DNA of 33,072 bases from assembly GCA_905233285.1 (NCBI GenBank), contig CAJODY010000010.1:1-33072 (forward strand). The letters run 5' to 3'. The notes beneath the pieces were generated by a model, which worked only from the letters and a program-made list of their open reading frames with translations, had not been told where the DNA came from and ran no database searches. Positions within the stretch are counted from its first letter, which is position 1; each line of letters opens with the position of its first letter. A program made the translations under genes and the position numbers. The DNA is from an uncultured Bacteroidaceae bacterium. GTDB taxonomy: Bacteria; Bacteroidota; Bacteroidia; Bacteroidales; Bacteroidaceae. Shown piece after piece: positions 7,642 to 15,245 of this stretch.

Positions 7642-8674
7642 ATATGTCAGCATCATTAGTGTAGTCAATATCAAGATTGTTGTCATTTTGAGTGAAGATA
7701 CCTTCTTCCATAATTAGAGAGCTGTCGGTTTCGTCAATGATAGGATTTGCATCTGATATATCATCTGTTCCAGCAGTAGCAATCTCTTCAGTTACAGCGT
7801 CTCCAGTGTCATCTCCTACATCTATTACTGCTACTTCTTGACCATCATCAATGGTCACGCCTTCTATATCGCTTCCAATATCATCTGTCTGTGCCACACC
7901 TAATATTTCAACATCTTGTTCATCGGTCGATTGTGCGATTTCTTCAACATAATCAATCTGATTTTCATCAACGTCCCCTACAATGTCATTTGGGATTTCA
8001 AGATTTTCATTATCCGTGTTTTGAGTAATCTCTTCTTCATGGACCTCTTCTTGCGTGGTTTGATTATTATCGTCGTTGTTCTCTATTGCGGAATTCTCTG
8101 CATTTTCTTCCCCTGATTCCTGGTTAGTGTTATTTGTTACATTCTCGCTGTAATCAGAAATCTGAGAGTCGCCATCGTTTAAATTGTACTGACTTAAATA
8201 ATCGTCTCTTTGCTCATCTGACATGTTCCCCCATTCTTCTTCTGTATAGGTGGAGTAGAGGTTCCCATACCATTCAAAAGCACCTCCAGAACCCATTTCA
8301 GCTCTTGCAGCTGCAAATGCTTCGTTGAAAGATATGTCATCGGAAGTAGATGTCGAAATATTTTCTTCTACGTCATTCCCGTTTGTGTCACCTTCGTTAT
8401 TGGTTTCTGTGTCATTTACATTGTCATTATTCTCAGGTGTTGCACTGCTAAATAACATTGATGCTCCTAAACCAATTGCAAATGAACCAGCCGTTCCAAT
8501 TGCAACTCGTTTCCATTTTGGTTTCTTTTTGTCTGATGTTTTTTTCTCGGAAATGTCGTTTTTATTCTCATCTTTTTGATTTTTGCATGTGTCTAAATGA
8601 GTGGTTTCTGTATCAATATTAGAATTTGTTTCATTCTTTTGACCAGAATCATATATAGTTTTTTCTTCGTCCAT
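7631..8674 (-). CDS. Acidic single-pass membrane protein of unknown function
   Basis: A 347-residue protein that I do not recognise. Residues 1-55 are hydrophilic and Lys-rich just before one small-residue transmembrane segment (about 56-76, VAIGTAGSFAIGLGASMLF, glycine-zipper-like). About 270 residues extremely rich in Asp, Glu, Asn and Thr follow, with no repeats as regular as in the upstream gene. Positive-inside charge predicts the acidic part to be extracytoplasmic. Residues about 115-165 (FNEAFAAARAEMG, GNMSDEQRDDY) look more structured. The final residues, DYTNDADIYEA, closely resemble the end of the upstream protein (DYTNDANVDDYIA), and both have a Gly/Ala-rich hydrophobic segment, so they seem distant paralogues. 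It is co-directional with, and overlaps by 11 bases, the caspase gene. Confidence 0.85.
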   Translation of the reverse strand: MDEEKTIYDSGQKNETNSNIDTETTHLDTCKNQKDENKNDISEKKTSDKKKPKWKRVAIGTAGSFAIGLGASMLFSSATPENNDNVNDTETNNEGDTNGNDVEENISTSTSDDISFNEAFAAARAEMGSGGAFEWYGNLYSTYTEEEWGNMSDEQRDDYLSQYNLNDGDSQISDYSENVTNNTNQESGEENAENSAIENNDDNNQTTQEEVHEEEITQNTDNENLEIPNDIVGDVDENQIDYVEEIAQSTDEQDVEILGVAQTDDIGSDIEGVTIDDGQEVAVIDVGDDTGDAVTEEIATAGTDDISDANPIIDETDSSLIMEEGIFTQNDNNLDIDYTNDADIYEA

Positions 8675-8706
8675 AATATTTTATATATAAGGTTCTAATG
8701 TATTTT

Positions 8707-9507
8707 TTATGCTATATAATCATCCACGTTAGCATCATTTGTGTAATCGGGGTCATTTGCCAGATCATAGTTTGTGGTTAATCCTTCTATGGCAGTTGTG
8801 TCATCAAGTATTTGCGGTACATCAATTTCCGTTGTTATTAATTCTGGCTCATCGTTTATTACCGGATCTGTGATGATACCTGGATCAATCTCGATATAAT
8901 CTTCTATCGGATTTTCAGAATCTGATATAACTGCAACGTCTTCAGATTCGATCTCTGCTTCTTCTTGTGCTGTAGCAGGCTCTTCCGGTTCTATCTCCGG
9001 TTCTTCCTGTGCTGTAGCAGGCTCTTCCGGTTCTATCTCCGGTTCTTCCTGTGCTGTAGCAGGCTCTTCCGGTTCTATTTCTGCTTCTTCCTGTGCTGTA
9101 GCAGGATTTTCCGGTTCTATCTCTGGTTCTTCCTGTGCTGTAGCAGGATTTTCCGGTTCTATCTCTGGTTCTTCCTGTGCTGTAGCAGGATTTTCCGGCT
9201 CGGTCTCTGCTTCTTCCTGTGCTGTAGCAGGCTCTTCCGGTGTAGAAACGTGATTACTATTTGACTGGTACGTATTTGCATTTTGTTTCATATTATGCTC
9301 TCTTTCCTCCATTGGATGTGCATTTAATACCTCTAATTCGTCTGTATTAGACTCTTCATCAACGTTGTCATTGTTGTTTACGGTATTTTCTGCTTGAGCA
9401 TCTGCTGCTACAAAAGCACCTGCCATCGCACCTACGGCTGCACCTGCAACAGAACTGGCACCTGTCATTACCTTGGATTTTGTTTCTGAATCAAATTTCT
9501 TTTTCAT
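8707..9507 (-). CDS. Acidic repeat protein with Gly/Ala hydrophobic segment; first gene of a probable operon
   Basis: A 266-residue protein that I do not recognise. After a basic start (MKKKFDSETKSK) comes a Gly/Ala-rich hydrophobic stretch (about 14-36, SVAGAAVGAMAGAFVAADA), either a membrane anchor or a signal sequence with an AQA-like cut site. Residues 93-190 are seven uninterrupted 14-residue repeats (PATAQEEPEIEPEN type), followed by another acidic region and the tail DYTNDANVDDYIA shared with the downstream protein. The 131-bp gap upstream contains a promoter-like sequence, so this probably begins the transcript that carries the caspase, FHA, phosphatase and FGE kinase genes. The repeats suggest a stalk or spacer of adjustable length. 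Confidence 0.85.
   Translation of the reverse strand: MKKKFDSETKSKVMTGASSVAGAAVGAMAGAFVAADAQAENTVNNNDNVDEESNTDELEVLNAHPMEEREHNMKQNANTYQSNSNHVSTPEEPATAQEEAETEPENPATAQEEPEIEPENPATAQEEPEIEPENPATAQEEAEIEPEEPATAQEEPEIEPEEPATAQEEPEIEPEEPATAQEEAEIESEDVAVISDSENPIEDYIEIDPGIITDPVINDEPELITTEIDVPQILDDTTAIEGLTTNYDLANDPDYTNDANVDDYIA
8938..9231 (-). repeat. Seven tandem 42-bp repeats inside the acidic protein gene
   Basis: Exactly 294 bases, seven in-frame units of 42 bp encoding 14 residues each. The units vary only at a few codons (PEIE versus AEIE or AETE; PEN versus PEE; the last ends SED), and neighbouring units are nearly identical in DNA. This points to recent expansion by slippage or unequal recombination. 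Copy number is likely to vary between strains. Confidence 0.95.
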
Positions 9508-9548
9508 TGTTCTTGTGTTTTAAAGGTTAGAAAATAATAAATATGTTG

Positions 9549-9581
9549 CAAGTATATGTGTTTTTTAACAAATAAAACAAA
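9549..9581 (-). promoter_or_regulatory. Candidate promoter for the acidic repeat protein/caspase/FHA/PP2C/kinase operon
   Basis: On the minus strand, a -33 TTTG (9581-9578) is followed after 21 bases by TATACTTG (9556-9549), seven of eight matches to the Bacteroidota -7 box TAnnTTTG. It would start RNA about 35-40 bases before the ATG at 9507. The gap around it (9508-9638) is AT-rich and has no ORF. Confidence 0.45.
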
Positions 9582-9638
9582 TATATTTCTTTTTTATGTA
9601 CGAAATAGTCTGTTTAATGTACAAAAACATTGGATATA

Positions 9639-10421
9639 TTATTTTTCGTTAAACTTACAGCCACAATAACTGCATTTTTTATTTGTACGTAACACATCAT
9701 ATGGTATATTCCCCATAAAATGATGACATTCAGGATTGGGACAAGTATATTTTTTCCTAAAATCTGCATCTAAATCTTTTAATCTTACTAAAAGAGAGTT
9801 TGATGTATTTAAACCTCTAACAAAAAATATTATAGCAATTAGAACTGAAAATCCTGTAAGAACAAAGCGAAGGTCGCCCATACCTTCAATAAACATGAAA
9901 AGTATTCCGCACGAAGAAAAAATACCTCCTAATTTTTGAATATTGTTTCTCTTTTGTTCTGATAATTGTTCTTCAGTTCTCTTTGTGTCGTATTCTTCCC
10001 ATACTATTTTTAATGACTTTATTGAATATTCCTGAGCGGGTGGGGGAGTGGATTCTCCTATAGCTTTGGATATTGTATCGATAATTGAGCCGACATTGAT
10101 GGAATATTTGTCTTTCCCAAGTTCTATGAATGAATCATTTGTAACTGTTTTGGATATGATTTCCACACCATTTACATATGTCACATTCTGTGGTTTCAGG
10201 TTTGTTACTTTTATTGCGCCTGTATTGTCCACATCAATTTTACAATGTCCGATATTTTCGGCAGGCTTACATCTACTAACCGAATTGGGCACGCTGTTCA
10301 TTTCTCCTATTGTTGTCATTTTGGGCTGCCCATTTATCTTAACTGAAATAAACAGACGCCCATTACCAGGTTCTTTACCTACAAGAATCGTTTTCCCTTT
10401 TAATTTGTCAATGTTATTCAT
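9639..10421 (-). CDS. FHA-like membrane protein with C-terminal zinc ribbon
   Basis: A 260-residue protein. The N-terminal ~115 residues look like a divergent FHA domain: ILVGKEPGNGRL, NSVSR (47-50, the S-R of FHA), and QNVTYVNGVEI (79-88, matching the T-x-x-N-G turn). Residues about 166-181 and 186-203 form two hydrophobic helices, likely a membrane hairpin that leaves both ends in the cytoplasm. The C-terminus carries CPNPEC (227-232) and CSYC (250-253), a CX4C-X17-CX2C zinc ribbon. It would recruit Thr-phosphorylated partners to the membrane. It is the last gene of the train starting at 13935, 24 bp after the LytTR gene. The FHA call rests on short motifs and should be treated as probable. 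Confidence 0.75.
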   Translation of the reverse strand: MNNIDKLKGKTILVGKEPGNGRLFISVKINGQPKMTTIGEMNSVPNSVSRCKPAENIGHCKIDVDNTGAIKVTNLKPQNVTYVNGVEIISKTVTNDSFIELGKDKYSINVGSIIDTISKAIGESTPPPAQEYSIKSLKIVWEEYDTKRTEEQLSEQKRNNIQKLGGIFSSCGILFMFIEGMGDLRFVLTGFSVLIAIIFFVRGLNTSNSLLVRLKDLDADFRKKYTCPNPECHHFMGNIPYDVLRTNKKCSYCGCKFNEK

Positions 10422-10445
10422 TTGTAAGTTGTTATATTTTATACA

Positions 10446-10832
10446 TTATTTATTATCATTTACATGTACACCAATGGAATTGATGTATAAATCCTTGAGT
10501 CTTTTGAGAGCATCTTTTGAAATATTCAGCTGGTAAGCAAATACTTCACCGTCGCTCAATGTTAGTTGTTGATGAAGTATCCCAATACGATATACATAAG
10601 TCAGATTTATAATATGTCGTTTCCCTACACGTGCAAAAATGGAAGCTCCTTCCTTTAGACTGCTACTTAACATTTTCTGCATCTGGGAAAGATTCATACA
10701 TACTACTCCTTTAATATTATTACTCAATACGAAGTTGGTATAATTCCCTTCAGCTTCAAAATAGACAATCTTAGATATGTCTATTCTATATAATTCATCA
10801 CGTGAGTTCAAGTATAAATATTTTTTATCCAT
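10446..10832 (-). CDS. Stand-alone LytTR-family DNA-binding protein
   Basis: A 128-residue protein made up almost entirely of a LytTR domain: the typical opening YLNSRDELYRIDISKIVYFEAEGNY is split over residues 6-30, with the later RVGKRHIINLTYV core (about 67-79) and LSDGE. LytTR domains bind DNA through beta strands, usually behind a receiver domain; none is present here, so activity is not controlled by a classical Asp phosphoacceptor. Lying 5 bp after a Ser/Thr kinase gene and before an FHA gene, it may be controlled by Ser/Thr phosphorylation. It could regulate the two gene trains of this island. No target site could be identified by eye. Confidence 0.88.
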   Translation of the reverse strand: MDKKYLYLNSRDELYRIDISKIVYFEAEGNYTNFVLSNNIKGVVCMNLSQMQKMLSSSLKEGASIFARVGKRHIINLTYVYRIGILHQQLTLSDGEVFAYQLNISKDALKRLKDLYINSIGVHVNDNK

Positions 10833-10837
10833 ACTTA

Positions 10838-12415
10838 CTATTCTTTTTTCAAAACAGGTCTAATAAAATTTTGACCTGTAATAAGATTGTACATTATATC
10901 ATAATTATTTGAGTTAAAATAGATATAGTAAAAACTTTTGTACTTCGATGCTTTAGATGCTGACCAATAACAGGCATTTTTATATTTTGTAGAAGGAAGA
11001 AAAATACTATTCCCATTTGATCCAATTACTCTATACCCAACAATATCATTTATTTCAACCCAATGCCATTCACATTTATCAATTAGTTCTTTCCATTGTT
11101 TTCTTATAGGAAGCATACAATTACCGTTAGATAGAATATTTGCGATGTCTAATTCAGAACCTGCTATGCTATCAGGAATAGTGTTCCATTTAATGTTGGC
11201 ATCAACTGGAATAGCAGAATACCTATCACCAAGTTCTAATATATTATTTGCTCCAACATTTTTGCTGGCCCACTTAACGCTTAAACCTAAATCAACATAA
11301 TCATCATCAGAAATCAATTCGTATCTAGTTGGTTCCGCAATAACTTCATCTTCCGAATCAGCATTTTCTTTTTTTTCATTCTCAACACTTATATCGTGTA
11401 GAGATACATCCATATTATGTTCAACATATTCGGTCGCTTCTTCATCAATTGTGTCTCCGATAACGTCTGTATTACTATCTGTATTACTATCATTATTGAT
11501 ATTACAGGTATCTAATGATTTTATAAATTCAGAAACAGAAGGGGTGCGACGTTTTGCACTTGGCATCATAGCTTCGACTATTACTTTTTGAATATGTTTA
11601 GACACATTGTGCTTACACATAATATCCTCTAACAAATCTTCGTCTTCCAAAATATCCGAAGCTGGTGGAGGGGTCTCACTCGTCAACATTTTGAAAAGTG
11701 TTCCTCCTAACGCATAAACATCAATAGTAGGTCTAAAAGAACTTTGTGCCGATGCTCTCTTCCCTTGTTCCAATGGTGCGTATCCTTCAGTTCCAAGTCC
11801 TATTGTCGTTGATGTGTCAGGTTGTCCTTCGTCACTATAATGCTTGCTCAGGCCAAAGTCAATTAAGAAGATGTGACCATCACATTTTCTCCTCATGATA
11901 TTACCTGGCTTTAAGTCCAAATGAAGCATTTTATGTTCTTCATGCATATATCGTAAAGCTTCTGCAACATTTTTTACGATAGAAATTGCTTCGGATTCGT
12001 TGAGAGGTTTACCTTGCATGTAATGTGTTATGTCATCTCCATCAATGTAATCCATTACATAGTAAAAAGTGTTATTTGCCTCAATAAAATCCATTACGCG
12101 TACAATATTTGGATGTCGCATAACAGCAAGACGTTCTGCTTCTTTCCGAAATTTTTTTGCGTAATTGTATGCTAAGCTTCCCTCTGAAAGTCCGGAAATA
12201 GAGCCGTCGACATCCCTTTGGTTTATATCACGCATAAAGAACTCCTTTATTGCTATAGGATGGGGGAGTTCCACCTTTATCTCGCCAAATGCTCCTTTCG
12301 CCTTGGTATAGCCCTTTGCCTTATATGTTACTCCAAAGGAACCTTGTCCTAATACGCTTTCAATAACATATTGGATATTATTCCCATTTAGTTCTGATCC
12401 TTGTTTTAACGTCAT
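10838..12415 (-). CDS. Ser/Thr kinase with C-terminal VDLGLSVKWA-type domain
   Basis: A 525-residue protein. The kinase domain spans about 17-303: VLGQGSFGVTY (21-31), a long loop to K57 in AIKEFFM, HLDLKPGNI (165-173), DFG 186-188, GYAPLEQ in place of APE. It is very similar to the kinase at 2942. An acidic linker (305-365) has no transmembrane helix. Residues about 372-525 carry the YVDLGLSVKWASKNVGA opening, LPIRKQWKELI, and ACYWSAS with a final FIRPVL. This domain family (often annotated Fibrobacter major-paralogue-like) is common in Bacteroidota surface or sensory proteins; its ligand is unknown. Its 3' codons are AT-rich and lack the NNC pattern of the FGE genes. It lies 5 bp before the LytTR gene. 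Confidence 0.9.
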   Translation of the reverse strand: MTLKQGSELNGNNIQYVIESVLGQGSFGVTYKAKGYTKAKGAFGEIKVELPHPIAIKEFFMRDINQRDVDGSISGLSEGSLAYNYAKKFRKEAERLAVMRHPNIVRVMDFIEANNTFYYVMDYIDGDDITHYMQGKPLNESEAISIVKNVAEALRYMHEEHKMLHLDLKPGNIMRRKCDGHIFLIDFGLSKHYSDEGQPDTSTTIGLGTEGYAPLEQGKRASAQSSFRPTIDVYALGGTLFKMLTSETPPPASDILEDEDLLEDIMCKHNVSKHIQKVIVEAMMPSAKRRTPSVSEFIKSLDTCNINNDSNTDSNTDVIGDTIDEEATEYVEHNMDVSLHDISVENEKKENADSEDEVIAEPTRYELISDDDYVDLGLSVKWASKNVGANNILELGDRYSAIPVDANIKWNTIPDSIAGSELDIANILSNGNCMLPIRKQWKELIDKCEWHWVEINDIVGYRVIGSNGNSIFLPSTKYKNACYWSASKASKYKSFYYIYFNSNNYDIMYNLITGQNFIRPVLKKE

Positions 12416-12492
12416 ATTAGTCTAGGACATATTTTTGAAGGAATACTGATATTTTAATGTGAAAAAGGCTATGCCTGCATAATCATTTATTA

Positions 12493-13935
12493 TTATGGAA
12501 TAATTTTCCCATTTTTAGTATACCATTTTCCTTTATCTGGCTGACCATTTTTGAATGTACCATAGAAGTAACTGCCATCAGACTTGATGGTATATCGTCC
12601 CATCTTGAATTCGTTTTTATAAAATTTACCTCTGAATTCGTCACCATTATCATACATAAATATCACACTATCTCCCTCCATTTCACCATGAACAAATGAA
12701 CCACTATATTTCCGACCATCATTGAATATTAAACTACCATTGCCATCTGGCATGCCTTTCTCATCAATGTAACCCCTATAGATTCCTGTTCCTAAAGAAG
12801 ATTTGTAATACATTGAATCCGTCCATATTCCCATTGAATCAGCTGATTCTACTAATTGAGAGGACTTATGATTACACCCATTGTATAGCAATATAGAAAT
12901 CAATATTATTGATGGGAATATAATCCATAATAGATATTTTATTTCGAATTTATACTTTTTCTTTTCCTTTTTCTGTTCCTGTTCTTTTTCCTTTACCTTT
13001 ACCTTTTCCTTTTCCTTTTCCTTTACTGCGGATATTACGATTATCTCAGTCTCAGGCTCTTTGTCATCAAACGTAATAGTTTCAATAAAATCGGAAATGG
13101 AATGATATCTATCTTTCTTCTTTGGCTCCATTGCCTTACAAATGGCATTGATGATATTCTCATTCACGTCCTTACTTCTTAAAATATCAACGGGTACCCC
13201 GTCTTCATATATATCTGAAGCGCTAGGAGGATTAATACCTGTTAATAGTTTAAAGTATGTTGCTCCGAGAGCATAAATGTCAGCTTCAGGAGAAAACTCA
13301 CTAACACCACCTTGCTTGTATTGCTCCATCGGAGCATACCCCTCACTTATGCCTACTGGTGTGTTACTTGTTTGTATTCCTCCTGTGTCATATTGTTTGG
13401 ATAGTCCGAAATCTATAAGAACAACATTGTCGTTTTCATCCAGAAGCACGTTACTAGGTTTTATATCTAAATGATTTATACGCTTTTTGTGAATATAATC
13501 AACTGCTTCTGCTAATTGTAAAATGTATCGTGTAGCTTTTTCCTCCGAAAGAGCTTTATTATTTCGAACTTTATCGGACAGAGAGCCTCCTTCCATATAC
13601 TCCATAACATAATATGCCGTCCCGTTTTCTTCAAAAACGTCCATTATGCGTACAATGTGTTGATGCTTTAATTTGGCAATGTTACGAGCTTCTTTTAAGA
13701 ATTTTTCTTGATAACGCTTCACAATTTCCTGACTGCCTGTTGAAGGGATGCTTACGTGGCTGGTTGACTCATCACGTTCGCAGTATTCTTTCATAAAGAA
13801 CTCTTTGATAGCTACTTTACGTCCAAGCATTGTTTGTTCGGCTAGATATGTAATGCCGAAACCTCCCTGTCCAAGGACATCTTCTATTTTGTATTTATTT
13901 TCTTGTAGGACACGACCTGTAGTTAATTCAGTCAT
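12493..13935 (-). CDS. Transmembrane Ser/Thr kinase with extracytoplasmic MORN repeats
   Basis: A 480-residue protein. The kinase domain spans about 16-287: VLGQGGFGITY (20-30), K44 in VAIKEFFMK, HLDIKPSNV (155-163), DFG 175-177, GYAPMEQ in place of APE. A striking Lys/Glu run (KEKEKEKVKVKEKE, about 305-327) precedes one transmembrane helix (334-351). About three to four MORN-type repeats follow (384-470; YRGYIDEKGMPDGNG, YSGSFVHGEMEGD, FRGKFYKNEFKMG, YGTFKNGQPDKG). MORN repeats usually contact lipids or act as spacers; here they would face the periplasm. It is the first gene of the minus-strand signalling train, with 77 bp to the next kinase. Kinase and MORN calls are secure; the signal sensed is not known. 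Confidence 0.92.
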   Translation of the reverse strand: MTELTTGRVLQENKYKIEDVLGQGGFGITYLAEQTMLGRKVAIKEFFMKEYCERDESTSHVSIPSTGSQEIVKRYQEKFLKEARNIAKLKHQHIVRIMDVFEENGTAYYVMEYMEGGSLSDKVRNNKALSEEKATRYILQLAEAVDYIHKKRINHLDIKPSNVLLDENDNVVLIDFGLSKQYDTGGIQTSNTPVGISEGYAPMEQYKQGGVSEFSPEADIYALGATYFKLLTGINPPSASDIYEDGVPVDILRSKDVNENIINAICKAMEPKKKDRYHSISDFIETITFDDKEPETEIIVISAVKEKEKEKVKVKEKEQEQKKEKKKYKFEIKYLLWIIFPSIILISILLYNGCNHKSSQLVESADSMGIWTDSMYYKSSLGTGIYRGYIDEKGMPDGNGSLIFNDGRKYSGSFVHGEMEGDSVIFMYDNGDEFRGKFYKNEFKMGRYTIKSDGSYFYGTFKNGQPDKGKWYTKNGKIIP

Positions 13936-14011
13936 AATGGCAATAAAACTAGTTCAGATTCTTTTGTAATATGGTATTATCGATTTTATATTTTAAACCA
14001 AGTATTAGCCG

Positions 14012-14019
14012 CAAATCTA
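14012..14019 (-). promoter_or_regulatory. Possible -7 box for the MORN-kinase operon
   Basis: TAGATTTG on the minus strand is an exact TAnnTTTG match, about 75 bases before the ATG at 13935. No TTTG was found at the usual 19-21 base distance upstream, so the call is weak. Confidence 0.3.
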
Positions 14020-14362
14020 ACACTTTTTAAAAACATGATGAAATTTTTACAAATAAAATATTAATTCATGTTATATTTTGTCATAATTTTATCATGTGAG
14101 TCCCGTTAAAATAGAATAAGTTTTAATATTAATTATATGCCCCGGAATAAATGAACCAAATAAATCTTTGATATTGTTGAATTTAGTCTTATCGAACAAG
14201 TCTGGCTGGTGAGTTTTGTTTGTTAGTGAGATGCTATGAATCTGCAAGATCTCATGGGATGAGCGTTCCAATCGCATGTCATTTTGGCTAATAGCCACGA
14301 GATAGTAAGTGATAATAACCACAGTTGATACATCCGTGAGGTAAAGTTATGACAGGGAAACA

Positions 14363-14394
14363 CACTCGCATCAGGAACTATTCTGGTGTGAGTG
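14363..14394 (+). other. Stable 12-bp hairpin of unknown function
   Basis: CACTCGCATCAG (14363-14374) pairs with CTGGTGTGAGTG (14383-14394) over 12 base pairs, two of them G-U as plus-strand RNA, around the loop GAACTATT. There is no following T-tract, so it is not a typical terminator. It lies about 130 bases before the lipoprotein ATG and upstream of the candidate promoter. Confidence 0.6.
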
Positions 14395-14437
14395 GTGTAT
14401 ATATAGATAATGTGGAGAATGAAAAAAAGGGATAATA

Positions 14438-14469
14438 TTTGTGAGGTTCGGATTTTTTCGTTTTCTTTG
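14438..14469 (+). promoter_or_regulatory. Candidate promoter of the lipoprotein gene
   Basis: TTTG at 14438-14441 and TTTCTTTG at 14462-14469 (seven of eight matches to TAnnTTTG), spaced by 20 bases, fit a Bacteroidota primary promoter. The predicted leader is about 45-50 bases. Confidence 0.45.
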
Positions 14470-14523
14470 CACGGAATTATTAATCGTAATGCGATTGAGA
14501 TTTGTATTGTATAACCTTTAAAA

Positions 14524-15168
14524 ATGAAACACACAATGAAAAAGTCTTTCTTTTTTGGTGCAGCATTATGCTGCGGAATGTTGCTGACAGCCTGTGGTGG
14601 CGCGTCAAGCAGTAAGGCAACTGACGACGGCGTGGCTAACGATTCTGACGAACTGGTTCAGGAAGTTGCTACTGAGTGCGACGAAGTGGCTAAGAATGTA
14701 GTACAGGGCGAACTGGGTCTTTTCGAACTGCAGGGTCCGGTGAAGAAGTGTACGGTAATAAATGAATGGGGTAATGTGGTACGTACTTTCGACGAGAAGG
14801 GCTTCTGGCTGACTCACGACGGCAAGCCGCTGAGCAAGGTTTATCCAGGCGGTATTGAGCGTGATGAGTGCGGACGTATAGTCAAGGGTCTGCTTGATGA
14901 AGAGGGAAATGGTGAGGAGTATTCGTACAATGAGTTCGGCAAGATTGTGGAGTACAGGTATCACTATTATGACAGCATTGAGAGGGATTTGTCTTTTTAC
15001 GACGAGAATGGCAATCTGCTGAAGAAGTATATCGAAATGGGCGGCATGGATGCTGAAGAGCCTTATGACGAGACTTACACGGATGTGGTTACTGACGATA
15101 AGGGTAACTGGACAAGCCGCAAGGCAAACGGCGAAGTACAGAAGCGCAAGATTGAATATTATAATTAG
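14524..15168 (+). CDS. Lipoprotein of unknown function with YD-like repeats
   Basis: A 214-residue lipoprotein and the only clear plus-strand gene. The signal peptide ends at a lipobox, LLTAC, with the lipidated Cys at residue 24. A second ATG at 14536 (residue 5) is equally possible as start. The mature part is acidic and contains several short DEKG/DENGNLL/DECGRIVKG/NEFGKIVEY-type units resembling degenerate YD (RHS-like) repeats, a pattern common in Bacteroidota lipoproteins. It is probably outer-membrane attached. It stands alone, with its own promoter candidate and a strong terminator 24 bp downstream. Function cannot be assigned. Confidence 0.88.
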   Translation: MKHTMKKSFFFGAALCCGMLLTACGGASSSKATDDGVANDSDELVQEVATECDEVAKNVVQGELGLFELQGPVKKCTVINEWGNVVRTFDEKGFWLTHDGKPLSKVYPGGIERDECGRIVKGLLDEEGNGEEYSYNEFGKIVEYRYHYYDSIERDLSFYDENGNLLKKYIEMGGMDAEEPYDETYTDVVTDDKGNWTSRKANGEVQKRKIEYYN

Positions 15169-15185
15169 TCTCTATTATTAACCCT

Positions 15186-15228
15186 AAAAAGAGAGAACTG
15201 TACCATTGCAGGTGCGGTTCTCTTTTTT
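15186..15228. terminator. Strong bidirectional intrinsic terminator
   Basis: A 13-bp stem, AGAGAACTGTACC (15192-15204) with GGTGCGGTTCTCT (15211-15223), has a 6-base loop and is followed by a T-run on the plus strand and by a T-run on the minus strand (A-run 15186-15190). It lies between two convergent genes and can serve both. Confidence 0.9.
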
Positions 15229-15245
15229 ATATATGTATATCCGGT

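Larger units (their letters stand above)
13936..14523. other. 588-bp non-coding gap between divergent genes
   Basis: This separates the minus-strand kinase gene from the plus-strand lipoprotein gene. The part next to the kinase (about 13940-14100) is very AT-rich and holds an exact TAnnTTTG box. The middle has two short minus-strand ORFs (ending at 14092 and 14223) with no recognisable motif, probably not genes. A 12-bp-stem hairpin lies at 14363-14394 and a plus-strand promoter candidate at 14438-14469. No tRNA, integrase or att-like repeat was seen. Confidence 0.7.

Noticed and set aside
8938-9231. CRISPR array
   Set aside because: The 42-bp units are contiguous with no spacers, and they are in-frame coding repeats.
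8965-9264. Plus-strand Cys/Phe-rich repeat ORF
   Set aside because: It is the antisense shadow of the 42-bp repeats and has no features of a real gene.
1-13935. A DGR reverse transcriptase or template repeat within the window
   Set aside because: No product has reverse transcriptase motifs, and no second copy of the variable-zone framework with AAC codons was seen. The DGR idea rests on the variable regions only.
14092-14534. Small minus-strand ORFs in the 588-bp gap
   Set aside because: They have no recognisable motif, overlap each other and the lipoprotein start, and lie across a hairpin and a promoter candidate.
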